A stretch of DNA of 20,708 bases from Lepidodermella squamata (lineage: Eukaryota > Gastrotricha), in contig JBLDXI010000134.1 of assembly GCA_047495785.1 (NCBI GenBank), positions 1 to 20,708 of the forward strand, given 5' to 3'. The notes under the pieces were generated by a model. The model searched no databases. It was not told the DNA's origin and was given only the letters and a program-made list of their open reading frames with translations. Shown here piece by piece: positions 9,753 to 18,602 of this stretch (within the stretch, counting starts at the first letter, position 1; each line of letters opens with the position of its first letter). A program made the translations under genes and the position numbers.

Positions 9753-9758
9753 TTTATT
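9753..9758 (-). terminator. Poly(A) signal of C'
   Basis: AATAAA on the minus strand, 17 nt after the C' stop codon; mirror of 3038-3043. Confidence 0.6.
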
Positions 9759-9774
9759 CATGCGTGCAACTTGT

Positions 9775-10656
9775 TTATCCCGAAGGCGAGACGCACTTGT
9801 CGACGCTCAGTTGGCTTGACGCGCCCAAAGTTACTGCAGCAGTATTGGCGGTCGGGCTCAAACTCGCACAGCATTTTGTGTACGAAGTCTGAGAATAAGG
9901 CGCGCCGGCCTGAAATTGTTATAATGAACAAATACAATGATACGCCTCGGATTGATCAAATCACTCACATTTGCAGTAGCTTGGACGTCGGTTCCTGCAC
10001 AACTACCCGGAAGACGGAGGCAGTAGTTTTGAGTGCTCCCAACAGTTCCACAAACCTTGTAAGTTGCAACGAAACATGCTACGGGTTTATGGCCTGTTGC
10101 TAAAGGGAAAATGTCGTAGACCAAAGATGCACTGCTCGAAGCTGTTGAAAGAGCGTCACAGCAAGCCGAGAAACTTGCATGTCCCGTGCTCACAACCTAT
10201 GGAAATCTCTAATTCTCGAGATTCATGGAAAATACGCTTTCGAACCGTTGAAGTCGTGAAAATATTGGCGATGTTGATTGATGAGTCGGATAGGCAAATT
10301 TTCACAGGTGTTGGACTGCTCCCACCAGGTACGGCCATTGAGTACATAGAGAATGAGGGAGTCTGGGGAAATTACAATAATTCCTTAGAAATTATAAATA
10401 ATGCATGCTTTCAACTTACCGTCAAGCAAACTTGGCCTGTAGAACATGGATTTGAAATTGTTTTACATGAATAGCCAGTTGAACAACTAGTCGCGGCGCA
10501 TGTGCAAGCTGAAGTCGCACAAGATGTTCCGTTTGGGCATTTAGCAGTTGTAGTTGCAGTTGTAGCTGATGAGCTCGAAGCCTTGCTGTCACATCCCGAA
10601 ACGTTAGCTATCCCCAAAGATGAGAGCAGCAGGAGAGAAAAAATGTGTAATTTCAT
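9775..10656 (-). CDS. Secreted Cys-rich protein C' (subgroup 1)
   Basis: Mirror of C, with exons 10420-10656, 10246-10362, 9969-10196 and 9775-9909 and the same 238-aa product. In this arm it is the minus-strand member of a divergent pair with B', the same arrangement as G with H and J with I. It is the only subgroup-1 gene type here with introns 1 and 3, which makes it the likeliest to keep the ancestral gene structure. Confidence 0.83.
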
Positions 10657-10910
10657 GGTAAAATATGTTAGCGACTGAGAGAGACAAAGTCCTATCTCTA
10701 AATAAAAATAAATATTTTCCGGATAAACCTGCCTGCCACCCACAAGCCACTTGACAGAAACCATTGTGCGTTCAAAAGTTCCCCTTTCTTAATTCTTCTA
10801 ATCCGGCTTTAGAAGCAAGCCTCAGCAAAAGCCTCACGCCTGGAAGCTAAGGATTATCGCATACACAGAAACCGTGTGCGAAATCTTTCATTTTTTAAAT
10901 TTCCTGTAAC
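10657..10910. promoter_or_regulatory. Divergent promoter region of C' and B'
   Basis: Mirror of 1886-2139: 254 bp between the C' and B' start codons, homologous in position to 15471-15734 and 18265-18602. No convincing copy of their shared element was found. Confidence 0.5.
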
Positions 10911-11809
10911 ATGGAGAGATTATTTTTCGGCATAATTTCAATCCTATCGATAGGGCTGGTAGCTTGTTGCCCAAATCAGTCTTCGTCAGATGATGATCGG
11001 CATCATCAAATAACTACTACAGCTGCAACTCCGACCTGTCCCACAGGACAGAGCTGTCTAACCACCGTTGCTTGTCCAACGGGCCAGTCGTGCAATGCGA
11101 AGGCTTGCAGCGACAACACGACAGAGTGCCGCTTGACGTCGAATCCGTGTTCAACAGCTGGAACAAGTTGTCAAACAGTTGAGTCTTCTAATCCCCTTCA
11201 ACAATCTTTAAGTTGTTGTTTGTACAGACATTCAGCATTTTCACGGTTGTAGCGACAGGAGGTGGGACGCCACCGTCATATAAGGCCTGCCTATCAGATC
11301 CTACGCTATCGATGGCTAACATTTTGAGTGGGAGCACGGTAAGGCCTTGCTTCTTTTTCATTTTTGTGAAATAGTCGGAAAGTTCTTCAGGCTTTTGGCA
11401 CTACGACCTACAGCAGCTTTGGAGCTTGTTGCGAGGCTGTTTCAGCGGCTACGAGCAACGTACCCTTAACTTATGATGTGCTACAACTTGCGTCTGGAAA
11501 ACAACCAGTACTTTGCGTTCCAAACACTATCAAATACAAACTTTGCAGTGGAAATCCTACCAATTATTGTCTTCGCCTGCCGGGCGCCTGTGCTGGATCG
11601 GATATTCAAGCAACTTCAGGGGTATGATGCTTCGAAACTGTATGGCTTAATCCTTTTATCTATTTTTTGACCAGGCTGGTTCTCCGTATCAATTTGATAC
11701 GTTCCATCAATGCATGATTGCCACAAGCCCAACTTTGGTTAAGCAGGATACGGTTACTCTTGGTGTTAGCAGCGCTCTCACGATTGAGAGGGCCAAAATT
11801 GCTAGCTAG
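10911..11809 (+). CDS. Secreted Cys-rich protein B' (subgroup 2)
   Basis: Mirror of B, with exons 10911-11177, 11228-11338, 11391-11621 and 11675-11809 and the same 247-aa product. All introns are phase 0 and 50-53 bp long. Exon 3 (231 nt) has the same length as exon 2 of H, and the introns fall at the family's three conserved sites, supporting the splice model. The start is divergent from C' and the stop faces A' with 65 bp between. Confidence 0.83.
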
Positions 11810-11847
11810 AGCTCTCTAATGCGAGAACTATCAGTTCCGAAATTGAC

Positions 11848-11853
11848 ATTAAA
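11848..11853 (+). terminator. Candidate poly(A) signal of B'
   Basis: ATTAAA 39 nt after the B' stop codon. Expected cleavage falls next to the A' stop codon, so the two transcripts would meet or overlap. Confidence 0.4.
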
Positions 11854-11873
11854 CCATTTTACATGAATAATGT

Positions 11874-11879
11874 TTTATT
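11874..11879 (-). terminator. Poly(A) signal overlapping the stop codon of A'
   Basis: AATAAA on the minus strand overlapping the TAA stop; mirror of 917-922. Confidence 0.6.
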
Positions 11880-12688
11880 TATCACCAGCACCCGCAGCTG
11901 GTGCTACACATTTTTCGACAGAGAGTTGGCCGCTTGTTCCCATAGTTACAGTGGTCAAACCTTCCGTAGGCGTGAGACTTGCACAGCATTTTGAAAATGA
12001 TCTATGGGTATAAGGCGATCCTTCGTCTGTTGTCGCTTGAATTTCTGTTCCAGAGCAGCTACCAGGCAATCGGAGACAGTAATTGACATCCGTTCCCTCG
12101 CAAACCTTATACGAGGCCGAGAAACACATGACTGGCCGCTTTCCAGAAACTATTGGCAGAATGTCGTATGACAGCAATCCGCCGATTGCGTCGCAGCATT
12201 CTGAATAAGTCGCGTAAGAAGCTCCAGCCTAAAATTTAACTGAATATCCCTAAACATGCAACAAAGAAGGCTTGAATGTTTACAGAGCTGCGAGCAAAAA
12301 TGTTCGCTAAATTGATAGATGGATCAGAGAGACAGGCCTTCACACCATCTGGGCTACCGCCTCCTGGAGCAGCCATGGTGTAAAGCGTGAAGGAATTAGA
12401 TTGACAAGTTTGACCCGATGTCGAGCAAGGATTCGAAATTAATCGACATTCTTGAGTTGAAGGGCATGAAGACGCCACGCAAGATGTCGAACAAGTTGGG
12501 GACGCTGAGAGGCAAGCTGTTCCAGATGGGCAAGGCGAGGCTGTTGAACAAGTTGTACTACTGCTATTGCAACCACTAGTTGATTTCTGGCAGCTAGCAT
12601 TGGAACTTGTCGATGGATTACAGCCGTTAACAACACGGGTTAAAATCGCTGCGCCTAGGGCAAGGCGAATTGTTAAATTCGTCAGCAT
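11875..12688 (-). CDS. Secreted Cys-rich protein A' (subgroup 1)
   Basis: Mirror of A, with exons 12284-12688 and 11875-12228 and the same 252-aa product. Here its upstream side is visible: the tandem paralogue F lies 386 bp further along on the same strand. Its 5' flank continues past the palindrome match shown by this window and includes CTCTTGTTACC at 12805-12815, a possible partial copy of the promoter element of F, G and J. Confidence 0.88.
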
Positions 12689-12915
12689 TCCAGCAACGTC
12701 CTACATCTGGTGGTTTCAGCATTACTGCACGACTTCTTTTGGTGTCGTGGGTGTGTGGGCTTTGTGATTGTTTTCTCTCGGCTTATGTAAACCTTACGAA
12801 AACATACGCTCTTGTTACCCTGTTCTGTCATAACCTTACACCTAACCCTTTAGATTTCAAGCATGATGTCCTATTTCCACGTGTAAATACTAAGAAAGAC
12901 TTCCATTGAAAAGCA

Positions 12916-12921
12916 TTTATT
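12916..12921 (-). terminator. Candidate poly(A) signal of F
   Basis: First AATAAA on the minus strand downstream of F, 154 nt after the stop codon. G and J have theirs at almost the same distance. Confidence 0.45.
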
Positions 12922-12963
12922 AGGGAATGAAAAGTGTAAACGAAGCAGCCAAGCAATCTGAAA

Positions 12964-12982
12964 AAAATCTCTCAGAGATTTT
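12964..12982 (-). other. 3' stem-loop after F
   Basis: On the minus strand the arms AAAATCTC and GAGATTTT flank a TGA loop: 8 bp, perfect, 92 nt after the F stop codon and before its poly(A) signal. It resembles the stem-loops after H and I in the AAAAT...ATTTT ends but not in the middle of the stem. Confidence 0.4.
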
Positions 12983-13074
12983 AAATATAATAATATGTCA
13001 AGCTCAATTATCAAAGTTCAGCGTCAGCTTACAAAGCCTCGTCTGTTCATGGAGATTTTTACCAGGAAAAGCAA

Positions 13075-13884
13075 CTAAGAAGCTGCAGCTGATTCGGAAG
13101 CAGGAGCCACGCATTTCTCGACAGAAAGTTGATTGCTGGAACCTAGAGACACTGTGGTCACGGCACTTGTAGGATTCAAGCTAGCGCAGCATTTTGCAAA
13201 GGATGACTGAAGGTAGGGTGACCCAGCATTTGCTGTAGCCTTCACATCAGTCCCAGTACAGCTGCCAGGAAAACGAATGCAATAGTTTTGAGTTGCAGCG
13301 CAGACTTTGTACGAAGATGAGAAACACATCACAGGCCTGGTTCCAGAAGCTAACGGGAACACGTCGTAAGACAAGAGGCCTCCGATTGCGTCACAGCATG
13401 CTGAAAACGATATGTATGAAGTTCCGGCCTAAAATATAATGTTGTCAGACCAGATTTAACTCAAGGAATAAGAAAATACTGTGCTTCCAGCGAAAATGTT
13501 AGCCATATTGATGGATGTATCTGACAGGCAAGCTTTCACGCCTTCAGGACTGCCTCCTCCAGGAACAGCTATGGTGTACATCGTGAAGGAATTTGCTGTG
13601 CAAGTTTGGCCTGAGGTCGAGCATGGATTCGAAGTTAATCGGCATTCCTGGCCAGAGGGGCATGAAGAGGCTACGCAAGACGTCGAACAAGTCGGAGAGG
13701 CAGAGAGGCACGCTGTTCCAGAGGCGCAAGGTGCAGCCGTAGGACACGTTGTAGTACTACTACTGTTGCAGCCGCTACTTGATTTCTGGCAACTGGAATC
13801 CGTATTGGTTGCAGTATTGCAGCCTGAACCGAATTGCGCCCTAAAAGACACCAGAGTAACTATCAAGCTCAATGTCCTTAGCAT
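13075..13884 (-). CDS. Secreted Cys-rich protein F (subgroup 1)
   Basis: Two exons (13480-13884 and 13075-13428, phase 0, 51-bp intron) give 252 aa. The signal peptide is about residues 1-22 (MLRTLSLIVTLVSFRAQF then GSG). CQKSSSGC and a Thr/Cys linker follow, then ASGTAC, PTCSTSCVASSC, QECRLTSNPC, YTIAVPGGGSP and CLSD. Exon 2 has SFSACCDAIGG, MCFSSSYKVC, NYCIRFPGSC, KCCASLNPT and VEKCVAP. It is the closest relative of A by sequence and has identical exon lengths, implying a tandem duplication. It carries the promoter element at 13973-14008 although no gene diverges from it. Confidence 0.88.
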
Positions 13885-13972
13885 TTTGCGGTCGCGATGA
13901 TTAACAGTTGTTGCGGGCGAGCCGGCTTTTTATGCTGCCGAATTCCAGTCGTGCGCTTTCAGACAAAGCATA

Positions 13973-14008
13973 GTTATTACAAGCGAAAGCACGTTTTCCA
14001 TTGTTCTC
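13973..14008 (+). promoter_or_regulatory. Conserved upstream element, copy at F
   Basis: Reads ATTACAAGCGAAAGCACG followed by TTTTC and then GTTCTC. It aligns with the element between J and I (GTTACAAGTCGAGCACG, TTTTC, GTTCTC) with few mismatches and in the same orientation. It lies about 90-125 bp upstream of the F start codon. Confidence 0.6.
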
Positions 14009-14541
14009 CTTAGACTCCTCGACGCGGCCCACATCAGTACTTGTGAATGCTGAACATTGCATCACGAAATCATTCTCGTTTGAGCATGTTTTCAAGTGGA
14101 GCAACAACCGCAAGGATCGAATTCGATGCCTGTATATCAGTGGTCTAAAACCCTGATCTTCTAGCCACTAACCTAACTTCGGCGGCCCGTCGAGGTTTGG
14201 TATCTCTTGCATTGCGTTGGGTTGAACAGGAATCGTCAGGCCCACTATTGGGATTTTCCTAATTCCATCAAAAATTCATTATTTGAGCGATATTGAGCAA
14301 TTATCCTCATTTTATTTCCCATAGCTTTTAAAAGATTTTTCAGGGTGATTGTCTCACGCGCAGCGCGAGATTCCAAGTGAAAGAAGAGCAAAAGAAAAAG
14401 TATAGGTACATCACATTGTTGGTGTTGGTATTGTGTCTTGTGTCCTTATAGCCAACAGAACTTATTGACGTAAATGGCCGCTGTTTGGGCGCGGGATGGA
14501 TAAACAACAGTAGTTTGACAAACTAATTTCAGAGAATGAAT

Positions 14542-14547
14542 TTTATT
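14542..14547 (-). terminator. Candidate poly(A) signal of G
   Basis: First AATAAA on the minus strand downstream of G, 157 nt after the stop codon. An AATAAG lies closer. Confidence 0.45.
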
Positions 14548-14703
14548 TCCGCATAACTTGGAATTAATAATCAGAAACAAATCTAATATAATAACTTGCA
14601 GCAACTTATTGGGCGCTCAACGCCTGCAAAAAAGCTTCTAGTTCAACGTTATGATTTCATATTTCCTCATGCAGTTTGTCGTTTAGGAGGAGTACGTATT
14701 TCA

Positions 14704-15470
14704 CTAAGGGGCAGAGCATTTTTCGACAGTCAACTGATTACTAGTGCCCAAGGTGACAGTTGTCATAGCCGCTGTAGGGCTCAGACTTGTGCAACACTTG
14801 ACAAACGAAGCCTGAGTATAAGGCGATCCTGCATTCGCCGTTGCTTGGATATCTGTCCCGGAGCAGCTTCCCGGCAGGCGAAGGCAGTAGTTATTCGTGG
14901 CGGCGCAAACTTTGTAACTAGCCGGGAAGCACATGGCAGGCTGCCGACCTGAAGTCAGTGGAAGTACATCATAGGCTAAAAGGCCGCCTATCGCATCGCA
15001 ACATGCTGCGAAGGTGCTGTACGCAGTTCCAGCCTGTTGGAATAAAGTCAGATTTTGGGCGAAATATTGCAAGTGGTTGTTACCGAGCTTCCGGAAAGGA
15101 TGTTGGCCATATTGATCGTAGGGTCCGATAGACAGACTTTCACACCGGCTGGACTGCCACCTCCTGGAACCGCCATGGTGTACAAAGTGTAAGTTACTGG
15201 AACCTGGCAAGCTTCGTTCGAATTTGTGCACGGATTTGAAGTCAACCGACACGCTTGACCGGAAGCGCATGTCGAAATGTTGCAGCTGGAGCAGGTCGGC
15301 GAGGCTGCTAGGCAAGCTTGGCCGTTCGGGCATGGCGCTGCAGTTGGGCAGGAATTGTTTCGACCCCGGCCATTGCCACTTAGGTTCGTATTCCCATCAG
15401 TGCCGGTTGTAGATACGCAGCAGCTTCCAAGGGAAGCAAAGGCAAGTAACGGAAATAAGATTCTTAACAT
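14704..15470 (-). CDS. Secreted Cys-rich protein G (subgroup 1)
   Basis: Two exons (15084-15470 and 14704-15033, phase 0, 50-bp intron) give 238 aa. The ATG at 15470 is chosen over an upstream in-frame ATG (15578) because it begins the signal peptide MLRILFPLLAFASLGS. The linker is rich in Thr, Gly, Asn and Arg (GNGRGRNN). PNGQAC, PTCSSC, SGQACRLTSNPC, YTLYTMAVPGGGSP, CLSDPTINMANI, FAACCDAIGG, MCFPASYKVC, NYCLRLPGSC and KCCTSLSPT follow. The C-terminal exon has the same length (330 nt) as that of J. It is divergent from H with 264 bp between starts. Confidence 0.87.
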
Positions 15471-15734
15471 CTTAAGATTTTGTGAGATGAATTTTCCGCT
15501 GAAAATGCGAGGCTTTTTCACGGCGCGAGTTTTTGCGGTGGAACAATAGAAAAACTCGTTTTTTGTTACTCGCAGCACGTTTCGAGTGTTTTACATCACG
15601 AAACCGGGTTCTAGACGACAAGTAGCGCCCTCCCGCTCAACACGACTCTGCGCAGTGAAAAAGCAGTCCATCCTCACCTCCGGTTTCTGATTTCCAAGGC
15701 GCTGAATCAATTATTTCTTGCACAAAAGCTAGAC
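15471..15734. promoter_or_regulatory. Divergent promoter region of G and H
   Basis: 264 bp between the start codons of G (minus) and H (plus). It includes the conserved element at 15541-15588 and, about 40-50 bp upstream of the G ATG on the minus strand, GTGAAAAAGCC, which resembles CATAAAAAGCC at the same place before F and may be a TATA-like core. Confidence 0.6.
15541..15588 (+). promoter_or_regulatory. Conserved upstream element, copy between G and H
   Basis: Contains GAACAATAG, CTCGTTT, TTTTGTTAC and GCAGCACGTTT in that order. The J/I region has GAACAATGG, CTCGTTT, TTTTGTTAC and CGAGCACGTTT in the same order with nearly the same spacing. It lies 71-118 bp upstream of the G start codon. 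Confidence 0.6.
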
Positions 15735-16777
15735 ATGGTTTTCCGGGCCTTTTTCCTTGTAATTTGCTTGGCTGTTTCAGCTAATTGCTGCCCGTCTAGC
15801 TCTACTTCAACTACTTCAACCAGTGGTTCTTCCTCCTCTGGCAGGGGCAGTCACACCTGTGCGCCAGCGACCACTTGCTCGACTGGGCTGAGTTGTCTCT
15901 CGACTACAGCAACTTGCCCCGCCGGCTATACGTGCGGAACAACGTGCCCATCGGGATACGAGTGCAGAAGTACAACAAATCCATGCACAACCTCGGGCCA
16001 ATCTTGCGTAGCTTCAACTAATTTCACGATGTACACAATGGCGGTACCTGGCGGTGGCTCCCCAGCCGGCGTCAAAGTTTGCTTATCCGATTCTACCATC
16101 AACATGGCAAGCGTTTTCAGCGGAAGTAGCGTAAGACTGTCTCTCAGTAACTTCTCATCGTTATTTATGGCTTGAAATTGAACAGGCTGCGACTGCTACA
16201 ACATATGCTAGCTTTTCAGCTTGCTGTGACGCTCTTTCAACGCTCGCAGGAAGTGTTGCGCTCGTCTACGACGTGTTTCAAGTCACATCAGGGAAACAAC
16301 CTGTGATGTGCTTTCCTAACACAGTCAAGTACAAACTTTGTGCTGGAACACCGAGCAACTACTGCATGAGACTTCCAGGCGCTTGCGCTGGCAGTGATAT
16401 TCAAGCTACGACAGGGGTGAGCTCTCAAAAATTGCAACTTTTTTTATTTATGGAAAAAATTCAGGCGCGCACGGTCGACTATAGCGCAAGCCCTAGCTCT
16501 TTAACAAATATTGTGAAGAGCGCGATATTCATCCCTGATGGGAAAACAGATGTAGGAAGATAATTCCTTTTATCTTTTTTTCCTTTTTTCGTATCGCTTA
16601 TACGCTCGAAGGGCTCAATGAACTGATTAACACTAATTTTGCTTGCAGACTGGGTCTCCCTACTCATTCGACTCTTTTACCAAATGCATGATGGCCATCT
16701 CACCGACTTTGGCTAAAACGGATACAGTTACCCTTGGAACTAGCAACTACCTGACCGTTGATCGCGTCAAGGTTTAA
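15735..16777 (+). CDS. Secreted Cys-rich protein H (subgroup 2)
   Basis: Three exons (15735-16130, 16186-16416, 16649-16777), all phase 0, give 251 aa. The signal peptide is about residues 1-17 (MVFRAFFLVICLAVSAN). A Ser/Thr-rich linker of about 20 residues follows, possibly O-glycosylated, then CSTGLSC, CPAGYTC, CPSGYEC, NPCTTSGQSC, FTMYTMAVPGGGSP, CLSD, FSACCDA, MCFPN, YKLC, NYCMRLPGACAGSDIQAT and TKCMMAI. It lacks family intron 1. Its last intron is 232 bp, four times the usual size, with an unused-looking acceptor at 16464. It is divergent from G and convergent with J. Confidence 0.85.
16417..16648 (+). other. Expanded intron 3 of H
   Basis: 232 bp against 53-59 bp at the same site in B and C. 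An ATTCAG about 48 nt in (ending at 16464) would be a normal-length acceptor, but using it appends about 32 codons of unrelated sequence and a stop (16560-16562) and loses the conserved TGSPYSFDSF exon. The extra ~184 bp looks inserted or expanded, with a T-rich tract near 16570-16590; no duplicated target site is obvious. Confidence 0.6.
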
Positions 16778-16814
16778 ACGAGCGGGCGCCAGCAAAGCGG
16801 GACGTTATCCAAGC

Positions 16815-16836
16815 TTAAAATGTCTGGACATTTTAA
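16815..16836 (+). other. 3' stem-loop after H
   Basis: Perfect 10-bp arms TTAAAATGTC and GACATTTTAA with a TG between them, starting 37 nt after the H stop codon. In RNA the loop would open to CUGG, leaving AAAAUGU/ACAUUUU. Gene I has the same stem at the same place. Confidence 0.6.
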
Positions 16837-16907
16837 AATGACAACCACTTGATTTTACACAGAGCATCTTAGGAATGCACCGGTATTTAGTTTTGCTTCA
16901 TTAGTCG

Positions 16908-16913
16908 AATAAA
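16908..16913 (+). terminator. Candidate poly(A) signal of H
   Basis: First AATAAA after H, 131 nt from the stop codon; a second lies at 16940-16945. Confidence 0.4.
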
Positions 16914-17041
16914 CATCGCAACAAAATTCATTTTGTGAAAATAAAATTAATGACTGAAAGCTCAGAACATCTCTGTACAAGCTCAGCGTTTCTGTCAGCA
17001 AAAATCCTAAATCATACATGACTTCGCCATAATGCAAGTTA

Positions 17042-17073
17042 CCATTTGTTCCATTCCATTTGTTCCATTTGTT
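17042..17073 (+). repeat. Short CCATTTGTT tandem repeat
   Basis: Three copies of CCATTTGTT (17042-17050, 17056-17064, 17065-17073) with a partial CCATT between the first two. Probably slippage; no role seen. Confidence 0.75.
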
Positions 17074-17318
17074 CCCATCCACTAATAATCGCCCATCCCT
17101 AACAGTAGCCCAGGGTTGAGGGTCGGTTCGGAAACATCAAAAATGAAGGATTCAGCAAAAATTAGTTTTCAAAATTTAAAAAATCCCGGTTGAGGTTCTG
17201 GCCCAGGCTGCTATAGGAACATGTACGGTGGTCGTTTGCTTGGGAACAGTCTCAAATTGAGATGCCAGTTAAATTTTCAAGAACAAGAAATCCATTTCAC
17301 GCCCGCTCAAATTTGCTA

Positions 17319-17324
17319 TTTATT
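17319..17324 (-). terminator. Candidate poly(A) signal of J
   Basis: First AATAAA on the minus strand downstream of J, 160 nt after the stop codon. Confidence 0.45.
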
Positions 17325-17483
17325 CGCGGCGATCATGCCGCCGTAGTAAAACATTGAGAAAATAAGAAAATATGAACCGAGGTGCTAGCCCCGTGCTCTT
17401 TCAGCGTTCTACGCCTTATATTGTAAAAGTCAGGATTGGTCAAATTAAAACCATATCCACGGATTTGAAAGTCAAAGAATCAT

Positions 17484-18264
17484 TTAAGGGGCAACGCATT
17501 TGTCAACGCTCAGCTGGCTGCTCGACCCCAATGTTATTGTCGTCAAAGCTCCAGTTGGGCTGAGACTCGCGCAGCATTTCGCGAAGGTCGATTGAACGTA
17601 AGGGGAGCCTGCATCGGCTGTTGCTTGAATATCCGTGCCCGAGCAGCTGCCAGGGAAACGAATGCAGTAGTTCTTGGTACTGCCGCAGACTTTGTAAGAA
17701 GACGAGAAGCACATGACGGGCTGCTTGCCAGAAGCTAGGAGAAAGTTATCATATGACAAGAGACCGCCAATCGCATCGCAACACGCCGAGAAAGAGCTAT
17801 ACGCAGTTCCAGCCTGTGAAAGTGAAAAAAATCAGTTTAACATGAAATTTCTTTCCAAATGATTAACAAACCGTGCTGCCGGCAAAAACGTTAGCGATGT
17901 TGATCGAAGAATCTGAGAGGCAGGCTTTGACACCAGCAGGGCTACCACCTCCAGGGACTGCCATAGTATACATCACATAGGCCGAAGCTTGGCAAGTTTC
18001 GCCAGCTGTTGTGCATGGATTCGAAGACAAACGACATTCCTGGCCGATTGTTGTGCAAGTTGAGGAGACGCAACCTGTCGAACAAGTCGGAGATGAAGCT
18101 AGGCAAGCCGTTCCATTGGCGCAGGGAGCCGCGGTTGCGCAGCTTTTTGTGCTATTGTTGTTATTATTACTATTACTGCTGCCACTGGAAGATGCTGGGC
18201 AAGCAAAAGTTAGGCTCAGGGCCGAGATAACAGCAAAAGCGACTTGACAAGCGAACTTCGACAT
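17484..18264 (-). CDS. Secreted Cys-rich protein J (subgroup 1)
   Basis: Two exons (17872-18264 and 17484-17813, phase 0, 58-bp intron) give 240 aa. The ATG at 18264 is chosen because it begins the signal peptide (MSKFACQVAFAVISALSLTFA); the frame is open further upstream without secretory character. The linker contains a poly-Asn run (NSNNNNNST) made of AAT/AAC codons, a coding microsatellite. CANGTAC, PTCSTGC, GQECRLSSNPC, YTMAVPGGGSP, CLSD, FSACCDAIGG, MCFSSSYKVC, NYCIRFPGSC, KCCASLSPT and VDKCVAP follow. It is divergent from I and convergent with H. Confidence 0.87.
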
Positions 18265-18602
18265 TTTATTAATTATTGTGAGCTTTTCGACAAAGTATGA
18301 CGACCGAGTTTTCAGCGCTCTAATAACCGCCGGCGTGTCCTTTTTTTCGACGCAATAGTGCACGCATAGAACAATGGTCGGGCTCGTTTCTTTTGTTACA
18401 AGTCGAGCACGTTTTCTGCGTTCTCACGCTTGAGGTTGCGACATCCGCGGTGTGTCAGCCGCAGAAATTCCTCACACGCCCGCCGATCACGACTTACAGC
18501 GGCTGTCCTGGAAAGCGAGCCCTACTTTTAAAGGTATCTTGGCAGCATAGTCTACCATAAAGCTGAATTTTAGTTGAAGAGGTGAAATCTCGAATAACGA
18601 CA
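18265..18602. promoter_or_regulatory. Divergent promoter region of J and I
   Basis: 338 bp between the starts of J (minus) and I (plus). It contains the conserved element (18369-18425). TACTTTTAAAGG near 18525, about 75 bp before the I ATG, could be a TATA-like box. An in-frame GTG at 18582 upstream of I is not used as a start here. Confidence 0.6.
18369..18425 (+). promoter_or_regulatory. Conserved upstream element, copy between J and I
   Basis: The longest copy: GAACAATGG, CTCGTTT, TTTTGTTACAAG, CGAGCACGTTTTC and GTTCTC. It shares its left half with the G/H copy and its right half with the F copy. It lies about 105-160 bp upstream of the J start codon. The reverse complement includes ACGTG. 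Confidence 0.6.

Larger units (their letters stand above)
6669..12795. repeat. Right arm of the large palindrome
   Basis: Reverse complement of 1-6127. It holds E' (partial), D', C', B' and A'. In this orientation the genes are collinear with the single-copy array that follows (subgroup 1 on minus, subgroup 2 on plus), so this arm is more likely in the original position. The match runs to 12795 only because the window starts there on the other side. Confidence 0.97.
12689..13074. other. Intergenic region between A' and F
   Basis: 386 bp holding the A' promoter and the F 3' flank. It contains the F poly(A) signal (12916-12921) and a stem-loop (12964-12982). Short ORFs on the plus strand here have no family resemblance. 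The left-arm match covers up to 12795 only. Confidence 0.6.
13885..14703. other. Intergenic region between F and G
   Basis: 819 bp, the longest gene-free stretch. The F-proximal 125 bp holds a TATA-like CATAAAAAGCC (minus strand, about 45 bp upstream of the ATG) and the conserved element. The G-proximal part holds the G 3' flank and poly(A) signal. In between I see only a small GC-rich hairpin near 14354-14370 (CGCG arms, CAG loop); no ORF, tRNA or transposon is recognisable. Confidence 0.6.
16778..17483. other. Intergenic region between convergent H and J
   Basis: 706 bp holding the 3' flanks of H and J. Contents: the H stem-loop (16815-16836), AATAAA for H at 16908-16913 and again at 16940-16945, a CCATTTGTT repeat (17042-17073), and the J poly(A) signal (17319-17324). 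The Asn/Trp-containing ORF on the minus strand here is just the repeat translated. No gene seen. Confidence 0.6.

Noticed and set aside
1-12795. Palindrome as a transposon with long terminal inverted repeats
   Set aside because: The arms are filled with host-type genes, the centre is part of a transporter gene, and no transposase or integrase was seen.
13481-13900. 139-codon plus-strand ORF
   Set aside because: It is the antisense of F exon 1; its residues mirror the Cys/Ser codons of F and there is no independent support.
15470-15578. Longer N-terminus for G, and likewise for J (to 18363) and C (from 2032)
   Set aside because: The extra residues lack secretory character and precede a typical signal peptide at the internal ATG, which matches the other family members.
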